A stretch of DNA of 64,000 nucleotides. It comes from Mycolicibacter heraklionensis. Lineage in GTDB: Bacteria > Actinomycetota > Actinomycetes > Mycobacteriales > Mycobacteriaceae. Positions 46,755 to 55,204 of this stretch are shown here, one piece after another. Below the pieces are notes generated by a model. The model had not been told where the DNA came from. It saw only the letters and a list, made by a program, of their open reading frames with translations, and did no database searches. Positions within the stretch are counted from its first letter, which is position 1. Every line of letters starts with the position of its first letter. The position numbers and the translations under genes were made by a program. The stretch is taken from NCBI RefSeq assembly GCF_019645815.1, contig NZ_CP080997.1:1554880-1618879 (forward strand), given 5' to 3'.

Positions 46755-47792
46755 CTATGTGCCGTACTGCAACCACAGGGGCAGGGCGCTGTTGAGCCGC
46801 TGCATGAACTTGATGAGCCCGATCCGATACTGCCCAGATCCGAACGAGTCGATTCCGTACTCGGGGAACGCAATCCCGACCCCGAACAGTCCCGGCGCAA
46901 GGATGCCGTTCGCCGGATCGCATTCCAGCTCCCCCCACTGCGGGGTCGCGGGGAGCTGCCGTCGGGTGAAGCCGACGGTGTAAACGACGTGACTACAGGC
47001 TTGGAGCCGCTCGGCGGACTCCGGGTCGTTTACCCGATACCGTTCCAGGCGTTCCGGATACGTCCCGTCAATGTTCGCCCGGGCCCACTCTGCGGCCTTT
47101 CCCTTGAGGCCGGTGTCGTCGAACAGAATCTGATCACCCAGGTAGACAGCGTATTTGGTGGGGCTCCGGTAGAAGTTGATGACTTTGCGGACCCGTGTGT
47201 CCAGCAGATTGGGCAGGGCCACCATGGAGGAGTGCGACGAGCCGAGTACGGCCACCGTGGCGTCGTCCAACGCCAGCTGCCCAAGCTTGTCGGGGTTCAG
47301 CGCCACCTCGATCGGAATCTCCTCCAGGTGCGGATGATGAAGCTTCTTGGGAACCGAACCAATGGCAAGGATCACATTCTTCGCTTCGATCTCGGCTTCT
47401 TCGGTGCGCACCAACCACCGGCGGTTACGCAGCGTGAGCTCTGTTGCCACCGCCCGAATGGGCGTGACTCGCTCTGCCAGGTGTTGCGAGATCCATACCA
47501 ACGGATCGGCGATGTGGCCGAGCAGGCAGGTGTGACCGGGATCGATGTCGGTCAGCTCAAAGTGGGGCGCTTCGGCGAACCGAAACGACGGTGAGCCGTT
47601 CAAGTAGTCGAGGAACAACGACACATGGGTGTTGCCGGGCACGGCACGCCATTTGGTGCCGAGGTCACCGGCGGCAAAGTCGGGGTCGATCCAGACGATC
47701 TCGTCCCCGGGGACGCCATGGTCGAGCAACCGGCCCACCGCGGCGATACCCGCGGGACCTGCTCCGATCACCGCCCAGCTGTGCCCAGTCAT
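46755..47792 (-). CDS. FAD/NAD(P)-binding oxidoreductase
   Basis: This 345-residue flavoprotein has an N-terminal FAD Rossmann motif (WAVIGAGPAGIAAVGRLLDHG) and a second dinucleotide-binding region (VAVLGSSHSSMVALPNLLD). ILAIGSVPKKLHHP and VVYTVGFTRRQLP are typical of flavin-containing monooxygenase or lysine N-hydroxylase-like proteins. The substrate is unknown. ATG 47792 (MTGHSWAVIGAG) sets the FAD motif close to the N terminus, and upstream frame extension adds only low-information residues. It is convergent with the LysR gene (12 bases between stops). Confidence 0.82.
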   Translation of the reverse strand: MTGHSWAVIGAGPAGIAAVGRLLDHGVPGDEIVWIDPDFAAGDLGTKWRAVPGNTHVSLFLDYLNGSPSFRFAEAPHFELTDIDPGHTCLLGHIADPLVWISQHLAERVTPIRAVATELTLRNRRWLVRTEEAEIEAKNVILAIGSVPKKLHHPHLEEIPIEVALNPDKLGQLALDDATVAVLGSSHSSMVALPNLLDTRVRKVINFYRSPTKYAVYLGDQILFDDTGLKGKAAEWARANIDGTYPERLERYRVNDPESAERLQACSHVVYTVGFTRRQLPATPQWGELECDPANGILAPGLFGVGIAFPEYGIDSFGSGQYRIGLIKFMQRLNSALPLWLQYGT

Positions 47793-47948
47793 CTTCCTGC
47801 CTTCCAACGGGGTGGGAGTAGCGCGCCGACTCGGTCGGATCGGAGGCGCCACCCAAGCCCGACCGTTGGCACAATGCTCCGCCCGCCGGCAGCCCGTGGC
47901 TAGTGGACTGGTGTTTGTCAGGTCACAAGGCGTCGTTGTGAGATGTGG

Positions 47949-48422
47949 TCACCGGCCGTCGGCCGCGGCTTCCAACGCGGCGATGTCGAGCTTGACCATC
48001 GTGTACATGGCCTGCTTCGCCCGTAGCACTCGCTGGGGATCTGGATCGGTCATCAACTCCGACAACCGTTGCGGGATGATCTGCCAGGACAATCCGTAGC
48101 GATCGGTGAGCCAGCCACACTGGACTTCCTTACCGCCGGCGCGCAACGCGTCCCAGTAGTGGTCGACCTCGGCCTGGTCGGCGCAGTAGACCTGGATCGA
48201 GATGGCCTCGTTCAACGTGAAGTCTGGCCCGCCGTTGATCGCGGAGAACTGCCGTCCGTCGAGGTCGAACAACACTTCCAGCGGGGTGCCGTCGCGCTCG
48301 GGGTTTTCCGCGCCCCAGTACGAGACGGTGGTGACCTTCGAATTGGGGAAGATCGACACGTAGTACTCGGCGGCCTCCAATGCCTGGGTGTCGAACCACA
48401 AACTCGTCCGGATGACAGGCAT
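47949..48422 (-). CDS. VOC-fold PhnB-like protein
   Basis: This 157-residue protein has the PhnB/3-demethylubiquinone methyltransferase-like VOC pattern: TSLWFDTQALEAAEYYVSIF near the N terminus, VLFDLDGRQFSAINGG, YCADQAEVDHYWDALRAGG and CGWLTDRYGLSWQIIPQ. Proteins with this fold are often annotated as glyoxalase-related, and the true reaction is not known. The start at ATG 48422 has an AGAAGGAG ribosome site. It lies 40 bases upstream of bcp on the same strand. Confidence 0.85.
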   Translation of the reverse strand: MPVIRTSLWFDTQALEAAEYYVSIFPNSKVTTVSYWGAENPERDGTPLEVLFDLDGRQFSAINGGPDFTLNEAISIQVYCADQAEVDHYWDALRAGGKEVQCGWLTDRYGLSWQIIPQRLSELMTDPDPQRVLRAKQAMYTMVKLDIAALEAAADGR

Positions 48423-48462
48423 GAGCTGCTCCTTCTCGGTCGGCGGCTGGCGACCTCGGCGG

Positions 48463-48939
48463 TCAGACCGATAGATCTCGCCGCAGTTTCGCTACGTGGC
48501 CGGTGGCCCGCACGTTGTACTGGGCCTCGGCGATCTTGCCCTGCTCGTCGACGACGAACGTCGAGCGGATGACCCCCTGCACCGTCTTGCCGTACATCTT
48601 CTTCTCACCGTAGGCGCCCCAGGCCGCCAGCACCGTGCGGTCGGGGTCGGACAGCAGCGGGAAGGTCAATCCCTCGGTGTCGCGGAACTTGGCCAGCTTG
48701 GCGGGCTTGTCGGGGGAGATGCCGACGACGTCGAGGCCGGCGTCGTTGAAATCGCGCAGGTTGTCCCGGAAGTCGCAGGCCTGCTTGGTGCAGCCTGGGG
48801 TGGAGGCCGCCGGGTAGAAGTAGACGACGACCCGTCGTCCCCGGTAGTCGGCCAGTGACACGGTGTTGCCGTCGGCGTCGGGAAGGCTGAACGCGGGCGC
48901 TTCATCACCAGGCGCCAGGCGTGCGGTGTCGGTCAACAA
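48463..48939 (-). CDS. bcp: Thioredoxin-dependent peroxiredoxin Bcp
   Basis: Bcp (158 residues) reduces peroxides using thioredoxin as electron donor. The peroxidatic Cys lies in STPGCTKQACDFRDN, and the second Cys five residues later is the typical resolving residue of this subfamily. Other family segments are LAPGDEAPAFSLPDADG and KMYGKTVQGVIRSTFVVDE. The start codon is TTG, at 48939 or 48936. It is divergent from the DUF3618 gene, as Rv2521 is from Rv2520c. Confidence 0.94.
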   Translation of the reverse strand: MLTDTARLAPGDEAPAFSLPDADGNTVSLADYRGRRVVVYFYPAASTPGCTKQACDFRDNLRDFNDAGLDVVGISPDKPAKLAKFRDTEGLTFPLLSDPDRTVLAAWGAYGEKKMYGKTVQGVIRSTFVVDEQGKIAEAQYNVRATGHVAKLRRDLSV

Positions 48940-49028
48940 CTGCCCCTTTCTGCTCGCCGGAGCGTGAGACGAACCCCGGCTGCTCTAGGGTAGTTCGACA
49001 GGGGCAGCATCGGACAGGGAGGACGACA

Positions 49029-49256
49029 GTGGCGGAACGCGATCCCGACACGATTAAGAAGGACATCGATCAGGCCCGCGAGCAGCTGGCGTCGACGGTT
49101 GACATCCTCGCGGACCGGGCTAACCCCCGCCATTTGGCCGACCGGGCCAAGGCCCGGGCGATCGAGATCGTCACAAAACCTGCGGTGATGGCCTCTCTGG
49201 CCGGTGTCGGCGGCCTGATTGTCGTCCTGGCGATTCGTCGAATCCGCAACCGCTGA
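49029..49256 (+). CDS. DUF3618 small membrane protein (Rv2520c-like)
   Basis: This 75-residue protein has a charged helix (DTIKKDIDQAREQLASTVD) followed by one membrane segment (VMASLAGVGGLIVVLAIRRI). DUF3618 proteins are small tail-anchored-like proteins of unknown function, common in actinobacteria. GTG 49029 (MAERDPDTIKKDIDQARE) has a GGGAGG ribosome site at 49017-49022, and a TAGGGT -10 candidate stands at 48986-48991. Confidence 0.9.
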   Translation: MAERDPDTIKKDIDQAREQLASTVDILADRANPRHLADRAKARAIEIVTKPAVMASLAGVGGLIVVLAIRRIRNR

Positions 49257-49322
49257 TAGCCCCGCGCGCGAGCGCAAAAATTGGGTCTGGCGGCGTGACG
49301 CTGCCGGGGTGAAGATATTGCG

Positions 49323-51659
49323 ATGCGCGCCCAACAGCCCCCGGCGCCGCGGCCCGACCCGATCGGCTACACGCTCAAACGGCTGGTGCTGGGGCGGCCG
49401 CTGGTCACCGGTGCGCTGCGCTCCGAACGACTGTCGAATCCGGTTGCACTAGGCGTACTTTCACCCGACGCGATCTCCTCGAACGCCTATGGCGTCGAAG
49501 AGATCCTGATCGAACTGCTGCCGTTCGCCGGCCTGGCCGCGTTCGCGCTGCTGCTGCCCATCACCGGTGTGGTGCTGCTGATCCTGGTGCTGGTCACCGC
49601 GTCGTATCGCCAGGTGGTGATGACCTACACCCGGGCCGGCGGCTCCTACATCGTCTCGCGGGAGAATTTTGGCCCCCGGGTGGCGCAGGTCGCCGCTGCG
49701 GCGCTGCTGATCGACTACGTGGTGACCGTCGCCGTGCAGTCCGCGGCCGGCACCGTCGCCGTCGTCTCCGCGATCCGCCCACTGGGGCCCTACAGCCTGG
49801 AGATCACCGTCGCGGTGGTGATCGTGATGTGTTACGCGAACCTGCGTGGCCTGCGGGAAGCGGGCCGCACATTCGCGATACCGACCTACTTCTTCGCGGG
49901 CATGCTCGGGCTGATGATCATCACCGGCGTGGTGCGCGAGATCTTCTGGGGCTTACCGGTTTACGACGCGGAGCATCTACCCGGAGCGGTGCCGGTCCAC
50001 CAGGGCAACGGGCTGATCATGGGGGCGACCATCCTCGTGGTGCTGCGGGCGTTCGCCAACGGCGGGTCATCACTGACCGGTGTGGAAGCCATCTCCAATA
50101 CCGTCAGCGTGTTCAACAAGCCGCAGGGCGTGAATGCCCGGCGGGTGCTCACCACGATGGCGTGCATTCTGGGCTTCCTGCTGGCCGGCGTCACCTACCT
50201 GGCCTACCGCACCCACACCCCGCCGTACGCGGCCGGATATCCCTCGGTGCTCTCCGAGGTGGCCCGGGCGGTGTTCGGCGGCGGCTGGCTGGGCCAGGTC
50301 TGCTACGTGCTGGTGCAGACGGCAACGGCGTTGATCCTGTTCACCGGAGCGAACACCAGCTTCAACGGGTTTCCGATGCTGGCCAGCTTCGTCGCCGAAG
50401 ACCGATTCCTGCCCCGCCAGTTGACCAAGCGCGGGCATCGGCTGGTCTTTTCCAACGGCATCATCGTGCTCACCGTCCTGGCGGTGACTCTGCTGGTGGT
50501 CACCGGTGGTTCAGTCAACGCGCTGGTGCCGTTCTACGCGATCGGGGTGTTCACCGGATTCGCGATGGCCGGCTACGGCATGGCCAAACACCATGTGACG
50601 CATCGGGAATCGGGCTGGCGGTACAAGCTCGCCATCAATTTCTCGGCGGGACTGCTGTCTACCGTGGTGGTGGCGATCTTCGCGGTGGCGAAATTCACCG
50701 AGGGAGCCTGGCTGGTCGTGGTCGTGTTCCCACTGCTGGTGCTGGTGCTGATCCGGCTCAACCGGGAATACCGCGCCGAGGCCGCGATCCTGGAGCGATT
50801 CCGCACCGACCGGCCCGACGTCGTCAAATACGCCCGTCACCGGGTGATGGTTTTCGTGCATTCGCTGGACCTGGCGGTACTCGAAGCGCTGCGCTACGGC
50901 AAAGGGCTCTACGCCGACGATCTGGCCGCGGTGCACCTGGTGGTCGACGCCGCGCACGCCACACTGCTGCAGCAGCGCTGGGAGTACTACGGCCTGGACA
51001 CCCCGCTGCGGGTGGTCGACTGCCCGGACCGCCGGCTGACTCGCACCGCCCAGCAGCTGGTCGACACGGCGCGGGCCCAATATCCGGACTGCCACGTGAC
51101 CGTGTTGCTGCCCCGGCGCACCTACGCGCCGCTGCTGGGGCGCCTGCTGCACGATCGCACCGCGGACAAGATCGCCAAGGCCGTGAGCCTGGTTCCCGAC
51201 GCGGCGGCGACGATCGTGCCCTACGACGTGCAGTCGCGCGTGCGTCAGGCGTTCCCGGACCTATTCGAACAGCGCCTGGTGCGCGAAGTCGGGAAGCTCC
51301 AGCAGTGGGTGGCGCGCCACGACCAGCAGGACGTGGACCGCTACGAGCATCCGGCGCCGCCACCGGACGCCATCGCGGTGGACGCCCTCATCGTCGGGCA
51401 CCTGGCCACCGTCGAGGGGCGGGTCAACGAGGTCGACGACACCATCAGGAACGGCAAGCCGGTCCGCGTCGCGGTGGTCGGAGACGGCACCGGCGAGCTG
51501 CGCGCGACATTTCCCGCGGGGCGGGGCACCGACATCGCCCCCGGTGATGTGGTTGCGCTCACCGGCAAGGCGCGGCGAAACGGCAACGGACCGGTGTACA
51601 TGTCTGACCCGAGCTATCGAATCGTCACAGCGACGGGCGAACAGCGGACGTCGCAATAG
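49323..51659 (+). CDS. APC-superfamily transporter with C-terminal stress-protein-like and OB-fold domains
   Basis: This 778-residue protein has about 12 membrane segments of the amino acid/polyamine/organocation type in its first 480 residues (ISSNAYGVEEILIELLPFAG, YTRAGGSYIVSRENFGPRVA, TALILFTGANTSFNGFPML). A soluble region follows (HRVMVFVHSLDLAVLEALRYG, VVDCPDRRLTRTAQQLVDTA) resembling universal-stress domains. The last 90 residues, from about 690 (VGHLATVEGRVNEVDDTIRN), have the short-strand pattern of an OB fold (RVAVVGDGTGELRATF). M. tuberculosis Rv2690c is a similar transporter without, as far as I recall, this last domain. Substrate unknown. Start ATG 49323, 66 bases after the DUF3618 gene. 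Confidence 0.85.
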   Translation: MRAQQPPAPRPDPIGYTLKRLVLGRPLVTGALRSERLSNPVALGVLSPDAISSNAYGVEEILIELLPFAGLAAFALLLPITGVVLLILVLVTASYRQVVMTYTRAGGSYIVSRENFGPRVAQVAAAALLIDYVVTVAVQSAAGTVAVVSAIRPLGPYSLEITVAVVIVMCYANLRGLREAGRTFAIPTYFFAGMLGLMIITGVVREIFWGLPVYDAEHLPGAVPVHQGNGLIMGATILVVLRAFANGGSSLTGVEAISNTVSVFNKPQGVNARRVLTTMACILGFLLAGVTYLAYRTHTPPYAAGYPSVLSEVARAVFGGGWLGQVCYVLVQTATALILFTGANTSFNGFPMLASFVAEDRFLPRQLTKRGHRLVFSNGIIVLTVLAVTLLVVTGGSVNALVPFYAIGVFTGFAMAGYGMAKHHVTHRESGWRYKLAINFSAGLLSTVVVAIFAVAKFTEGAWLVVVVFPLLVLVLIRLNREYRAEAAILERFRTDRPDVVKYARHRVMVFVHSLDLAVLEALRYGKGLYADDLAAVHLVVDAAHATLLQQRWEYYGLDTPLRVVDCPDRRLTRTAQQLVDTARAQYPDCHVTVLLPRRTYAPLLGRLLHDRTADKIAKAVSLVPDAAATIVPYDVQSRVRQAFPDLFEQRLVREVGKLQQWVARHDQQDVDRYEHPAPPPDAIAVDALIVGHLATVEGRVNEVDDTIRNGKPVRVAVVGDGTGELRATFPAGRGTDIAPGDVVALTGKARRNGNGPVYMSDPSYRIVTATGEQRTSQ

Positions 51660-51671
51660 TGCGAAGCCCGG

Positions 51672-52592
51672 TCATGGTTGGCTGTCCAGCCATGCAGCGA
51701 CGCCGCCATGGCCCGCGCAGGAACCATTCCGGCGAGTTGAGAACGAATACGTGCCGTCTCGGCACTGCGCGTTGGCTCCCGCTGGCGCAGAAGGGAAGGC
51801 AGATGGCTGCGATGTCGTCGGATGGCTCGTCGGTGGCGTCCCGCTCGACTCACCGGTCTTTGCGCCCACGACCCGGACCAGAACAACAATGACGACGACT
51901 GCGACGACAACGGCCGCAAGTACCCAAAGCCACTTCGGCACAGAACGTTTTGTCGGTGCGTCCGCCGCATCCGTTATGTCCTTTTCTGCCGGGGCATTCG
52001 CCGACGCGGGGCGTTGGGCCTGCTCCGCCGGCAAGCTTTGGGAGAGTGCGAACCACTGCTCGGAGATGCTCTTGAACCGCTTGAGCTGTTCATCGGGAAG
52101 TCCGCACTCTTGTGCCTGACGGTGAACTCGCCGCCAGACGAGTCCGTATTCGCTGGCCACATCGGCGCTCGGTGCGGTCCCCCTCGAAGGCGGGATGGGT
52201 GAGTAGGGGTACTCGTCGGGCGGAGCGGGGTAGCCGGGGGCGGGGAATCCTGCCGTGCGTTGGGCGAGCCAGAGCCACGCCATCGTCTCGGCTTTCGCTT
52301 TCCTCAGCGCTTCTGCGACGTCTTCTTCGGGCACCACTTTGGTGATGGTCTTGAGGGCAGCGCCCTTGGCATCGTCAGCCTTGCCCAGTCCGGCGACGAC
52401 GGCGTAGCTCTCGGCCTGCACAGAGGTTGGTGCGATCACCCACTGCCCGGGCACCGGCGGCTCGTTAAAGGGCCAGTGGCAGAGGTCTTCAGGACCGTCA
52501 TCGGTGACCGGCTTGGTTAGGGAACGGTGGGCAACCCGGACGATCGTCGGTCCCATACCGGTGCCGCCGTCCTTGTCGTTTTGCGTCTGCAC
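51672..52592 (-). CDS. Single-pass membrane protein with C-terminal DUF3761 domain
   Basis: This 306-residue protein has an N-terminal soluble part (about 190 residues, with DGPEDLCHWPFNEPPVPGQW and VVPEEDVAEALRKAKAETMAW), one transmembrane helix (WLWVLAAVVVAVVVIVVLVR), a Ser/Thr/Pro linker and a small C-terminal domain AQCRDGTYSFSTRRNGSCAG with GHGGVAAWL, the DUF3761 pattern. The orientation is probably soluble part inside, DUF3761 outside. No function is known. The start is near ATG 52592, with a later ATG in frame as an alternative. It converges on the transporter gene with 12 bases between. Confidence 0.78.
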   Translation of the reverse strand: MQTQNDKDGGTGMGPTIVRVAHRSLTKPVTDDGPEDLCHWPFNEPPVPGQWVIAPTSVQAESYAVVAGLGKADDAKGAALKTITKVVPEEDVAEALRKAKAETMAWLWLAQRTAGFPAPGYPAPPDEYPYSPIPPSRGTAPSADVASEYGLVWRRVHRQAQECGLPDEQLKRFKSISEQWFALSQSLPAEQAQRPASANAPAEKDITDAADAPTKRSVPKWLWVLAAVVVAVVVIVVLVRVVGAKTGESSGTPPTSHPTTSQPSAFPSAPAGANAQCRDGTYSFSTRRNGSCAGHGGVAAWLDSQP

Positions 52593-52743
52593 GCGTCGAG
52601 TATTCGGCTACCGGACCGTGGAGGGAAGTCATGGGAGCGTGGCTTGTGAGCGAGCCCACTTCGGATCCGGCGGGACTGCCACCTCGGGTCGACTGAGTGT
52701 CAGCCGCAGTGTGCTGCGCTACACCGAAATGTCTTCTGAGCTG

Positions 52744-52816
<73 letters not shown>

Positions 52817-52970
52817 CGTGCGGTCAAGAACCGCGAAAGAGACAATAACAGGCGCCGCGCCGGGAGACGAAATCGCGACGTCAGGGCGCTCTCCCGGACG
52901 GAACAGCGGCAGTGTCGATTACCCACTAGACTGCCTGCGAGCAGCATCAGCACGGTCAGGTGGGAAAAGC

Positions 52971-54200
52971 ATGGGGCAGGTCGGTTTGGCACAACGCTGC
53001 CGGGGGTTAGGGTCCCGGGCAGCGGCATTGCTGATGGTTTCGGCTGCGGTGATGAGCATGAGCGCCTGCGGCAGCAACGCCGACGCCGAAGCGGCCAAGA
53101 TCATCACCGACAAGGGCACCCCCTTTGCTGACCTGCTGGTTCCCAAGGTCACCGCGTCGGTCACCGACAAGGCGGTCGGTGTTGCGGTGGACGCGCCGGT
53201 GACAGTGACCGCCGAGGACGGCGTGCTCGATTCCGTCACCATGGTCAACGAGTACGGCGCAGTCGTCGACGGCAAGCTCAGCGCCGACGGATTGACCTGG
53301 GCGACATCCGAACAGCTCGGCTACAACAAGCGCTATACGGTCAACGCGAAGGCGCTGGGACTCGGTGGCGTGACCAGCCGGCAGATGACATTTCAGACGC
53401 ACTCGCCGCAGAACCTGACCATGCCTTACGTCATGCCGCGTGACGGCGAGGTGGTCGGCGTCGGTCAGCCGGTAGCGATTCGATTCGACGAGAACATCGT
53501 CGACCGCGAGGCGGCCGAGAAGGCGATCACCATCACCACCGATCCTCCGGTGGTGGGCGCCTTCTACTGGCTGAACAATCGCGAGGTGCGCTGGCGCCCG
53601 CAAGCCTTCTGGAAGCCGGGAACCAACGTGGACGTGCAGGTCAACACCTATGGGGTGGATCTGGGCAACGGGGTCTACGGACAGGACAACGCGGCCAGCC
53701 ACTTCGTCATCGGCGACGAGGTGATCGCCACCGTCGACGACGACACCAAGTCGATGGTGGTGCGCATCAACGGCGAAGTGGCCAAGACCATGCCGGTGTC
53801 GATGGGCAAAGAGAGCACCCCGACCAACAACGGCACCTACATCGTCGGCGAGCGTTTCGCGCACATCGTCATGGACTCGTCCACCTACGGGGTGCCGGTC
53901 AACTCGCCCAACGGGTATCGCACCGACGTCGACTGGGCCACCCAGATCTCCTACAGCGGCATCTTCGTGCACTCGGCCCCGTGGTCGGTGGGAGCCCAGG
54001 GCTACGCCAACACCAGTCACGGCTGCATCAACGTCAGCCCCAGCAACGCGCTGTGGTTCTACGACCACGTCAAACGCGGCGACGTGGTGCAGATCAACAA
54101 CACCATCGGCGCACCACTGGCCGGCGACGAGGGCCTGGGCGACTGGAATGTGCCGTGGTCGCAGTGGCAGGCCGGCAACGCCAAAGATCCGGTGCGCTGA
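52971..54200 (+). CDS. ldtB: L,D-transpeptidase LdtMt2-like lipoprotein
   Basis: This enzyme forms 3-3 cross-links in peptidoglycan and is the main carbapenem-sensitive L,D-transpeptidase of mycobacteria. It has 409 residues. A lipobox ends at Cys33 (SMSACGSN), two immunoglobulin-like domains follow, and the YkuD domain has the catalytic Cys352 in [18 protein letters not shown] with [12 protein letters not shown] before it. ATG 52971 ([17 protein letters not shown]) gives a normal lipoprotein signal. The open frame further upstream runs over the tRNA edge and is rejected. A TAGACT -10 candidate is at 52927-52932 and the ribosome site GGTGGGA lies just upstream of the start. Matches Rv2518c (LppS). 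Confidence 0.95.
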   Translation: MGQVGLAQRCRGLGSRAAALLMVSAAVMSMSACGSNADAEAAKIITDKGTPFADLLVPKVTASVTDKAVGVAVDAPVTVTAEDGVLDSVTMVNEYGAVVDGKLSADGLTWATSEQLGYNKRYTVNAKALGLGGVTSRQMTFQTHSPQNLTMPYVMPRDGEVVGVGQPVAIRFDENIVDREAAEKAITITTDPPVVGAFYWLNNREVRWRPQAFWKPGTNVDVQVNTYGVDLGNGVYGQDNAASHFVIGDEVIATVDDDTKSMVVRINGEVAKTMPVSMGKESTPTNNGTYIVGERFAHIVMDSSTYGVPVNSPNGYRTDVDWATQISYSGIFVHSAPWSVGAQGYANTSHGCINVSPSNALWFYDHVKRGDVVQINNTIGAPLAGDEGLGDWNVPWSQWQAGNAKDPVR

Positions 54201-54214
54201 CGCGCTAGGCGCGG

Positions 54215-55000
54215 TCAGGCCGGGGGCGGTTCGCCGTCCTCGCGCAGGTACTCCTCGTTGCCGTTGGGATAACCCCCGCCGAACGTGGTGATGTGCACGT
54301 GGTCGTAGTGGCCGTTGCCGCGACCGCTGGGCCCCGCCGGCGTGTAGTAGGTGCCGCGCCAGATCGCGTCCTGCATGGCGAACCGACCGGCGTTCTGCCT
54401 GACGTAGTCGACGATCTGGTCTCCCAACGCGATGCCCTCGGGGCTACCCGGGTTGGGGATCATCACGTCGATGGCCAGGCCGGAGGGATGCCAGCGCTGG
54501 CCGTCGGGACGCACGCCGATCATGTCGTGAATCTGCGGGAACGCTTCGCTGATGCTGCGTGCGACGAGGATGGTCTTGACCTGCATGCCGCGCTCGTTGA
54601 CGATTCCCGGCGGCAGCGCGTGCGGCGCCGGCATGGACCAATTGGTCACCAGATCGGGCGCGGGCGGTCCCCAGTCCTGTGGCGGGGGCGGAATGTCCTC
54701 CGGGGGCGGAGGTGGTCCGTCTTCGGGTGGTGGGGGAGGCGCGTCCTCCGGCGGCGGAGGCGGCAGGTCTTCGGGCGGCGGCGGAGGCGCGTCCTCCGGC
54801 GGCGGGGGTGGCCCGTCCTCAGGTGGTGGGGGAGGTGCGTCTTCCGGTGGTGGAGGGGGCGCTTCCTCGGGCGGCGGCGGCGCATCGGCGGCGGCCGGAG
54901 GTGGAGGTTCGTCGTTGTTTCCCGGCTCGGCACCGACGCCGCCGGCCAAGAACACGGCGGCCGGCAACAGAGTCGTCGCGGCCAGAACCGAGGATTTCAT
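54215..55000 (-). CDS. Secreted protein: Pro-rich octapeptide repeats plus LAS-like metallopeptidase domain
   Basis: This 261-residue protein has a signal peptide (MKSSVLAATTLLPAAVFLAG, cleavage near VGA-EPG). Residues 41-107 form a stalk of one 7-residue and seven 8-residue units based on PPPPPEDA. The C-terminal domain (about 112-261) has HPSGLAIDVM with His171 and Asp178, and HYDHVHITTF with His234 and His236. This is the zinc-ligand pattern of LAS/M15-type peptidases such as VanY, so cell-wall peptide cleavage is a reasonable inference. ATG 55000 is the start, since the open frame upstream has no signal-like sequence. It is convergent with ldtB, another peptidoglycan enzyme. Confidence 0.85.
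   Translation of the reverse strand: MKSSVLAATTLLPAAVFLAGGVGAEPGNNDEPPPPAAADAPPPPEEAPPPPPEDAPPPPPEDGPPPPPEDAPPPPPEDLPPPPPEDAPPPPPEDGPPPPPEDIPPPPQDWGPPAPDLVTNWSMPAPHALPPGIVNERGMQVKTILVARSISEAFPQIHDMIGVRPDGQRWHPSGLAIDVMIPNPGSPEGIALGDQIVDYVRQNAGRFAMQDAIWRGTYYTPAGPSGRGNGHYDHVHITTFGGGYPNGNEEYLREDGEPPPA
54680..54880 (-). repeat. 24-base minisatellite coding for PPPPPEDx repeats
   Basis: Seven consecutive 24-base units plus one 21-base unit encode the proline-rich stalk. Variation is confined mostly to third bases and to the eighth residue (A, G, L or I). Units of this kind can change number by slippage without changing frame. Confidence 0.85.
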
Positions 55001-55204
55001 GCGCAGATCTACTAGTCCTTGCGTGAGCACGCAGGGAACCGTAACCAAAACGTTATCTCGACATCAACCCGGCACGCGGAAAGGCGCGTCCGAAGTGGAT
55101 GGCCGGCGGTAGGGCAATCACGGGTTGCGCGGCAGTCAGACCAGGTCAGCCTGGTAATGGGCGCCGGTGATCTCGAACGTGATGAGCGGGTGTTCGCTAG
55201 ATCA

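Noticed and set aside
45786..47792. LysR regulator and flavoprotein as a dedicated regulatory pair
   Set aside because: The genes are convergent and share no promoter region, so the sequence gives no support for control of one by the other.
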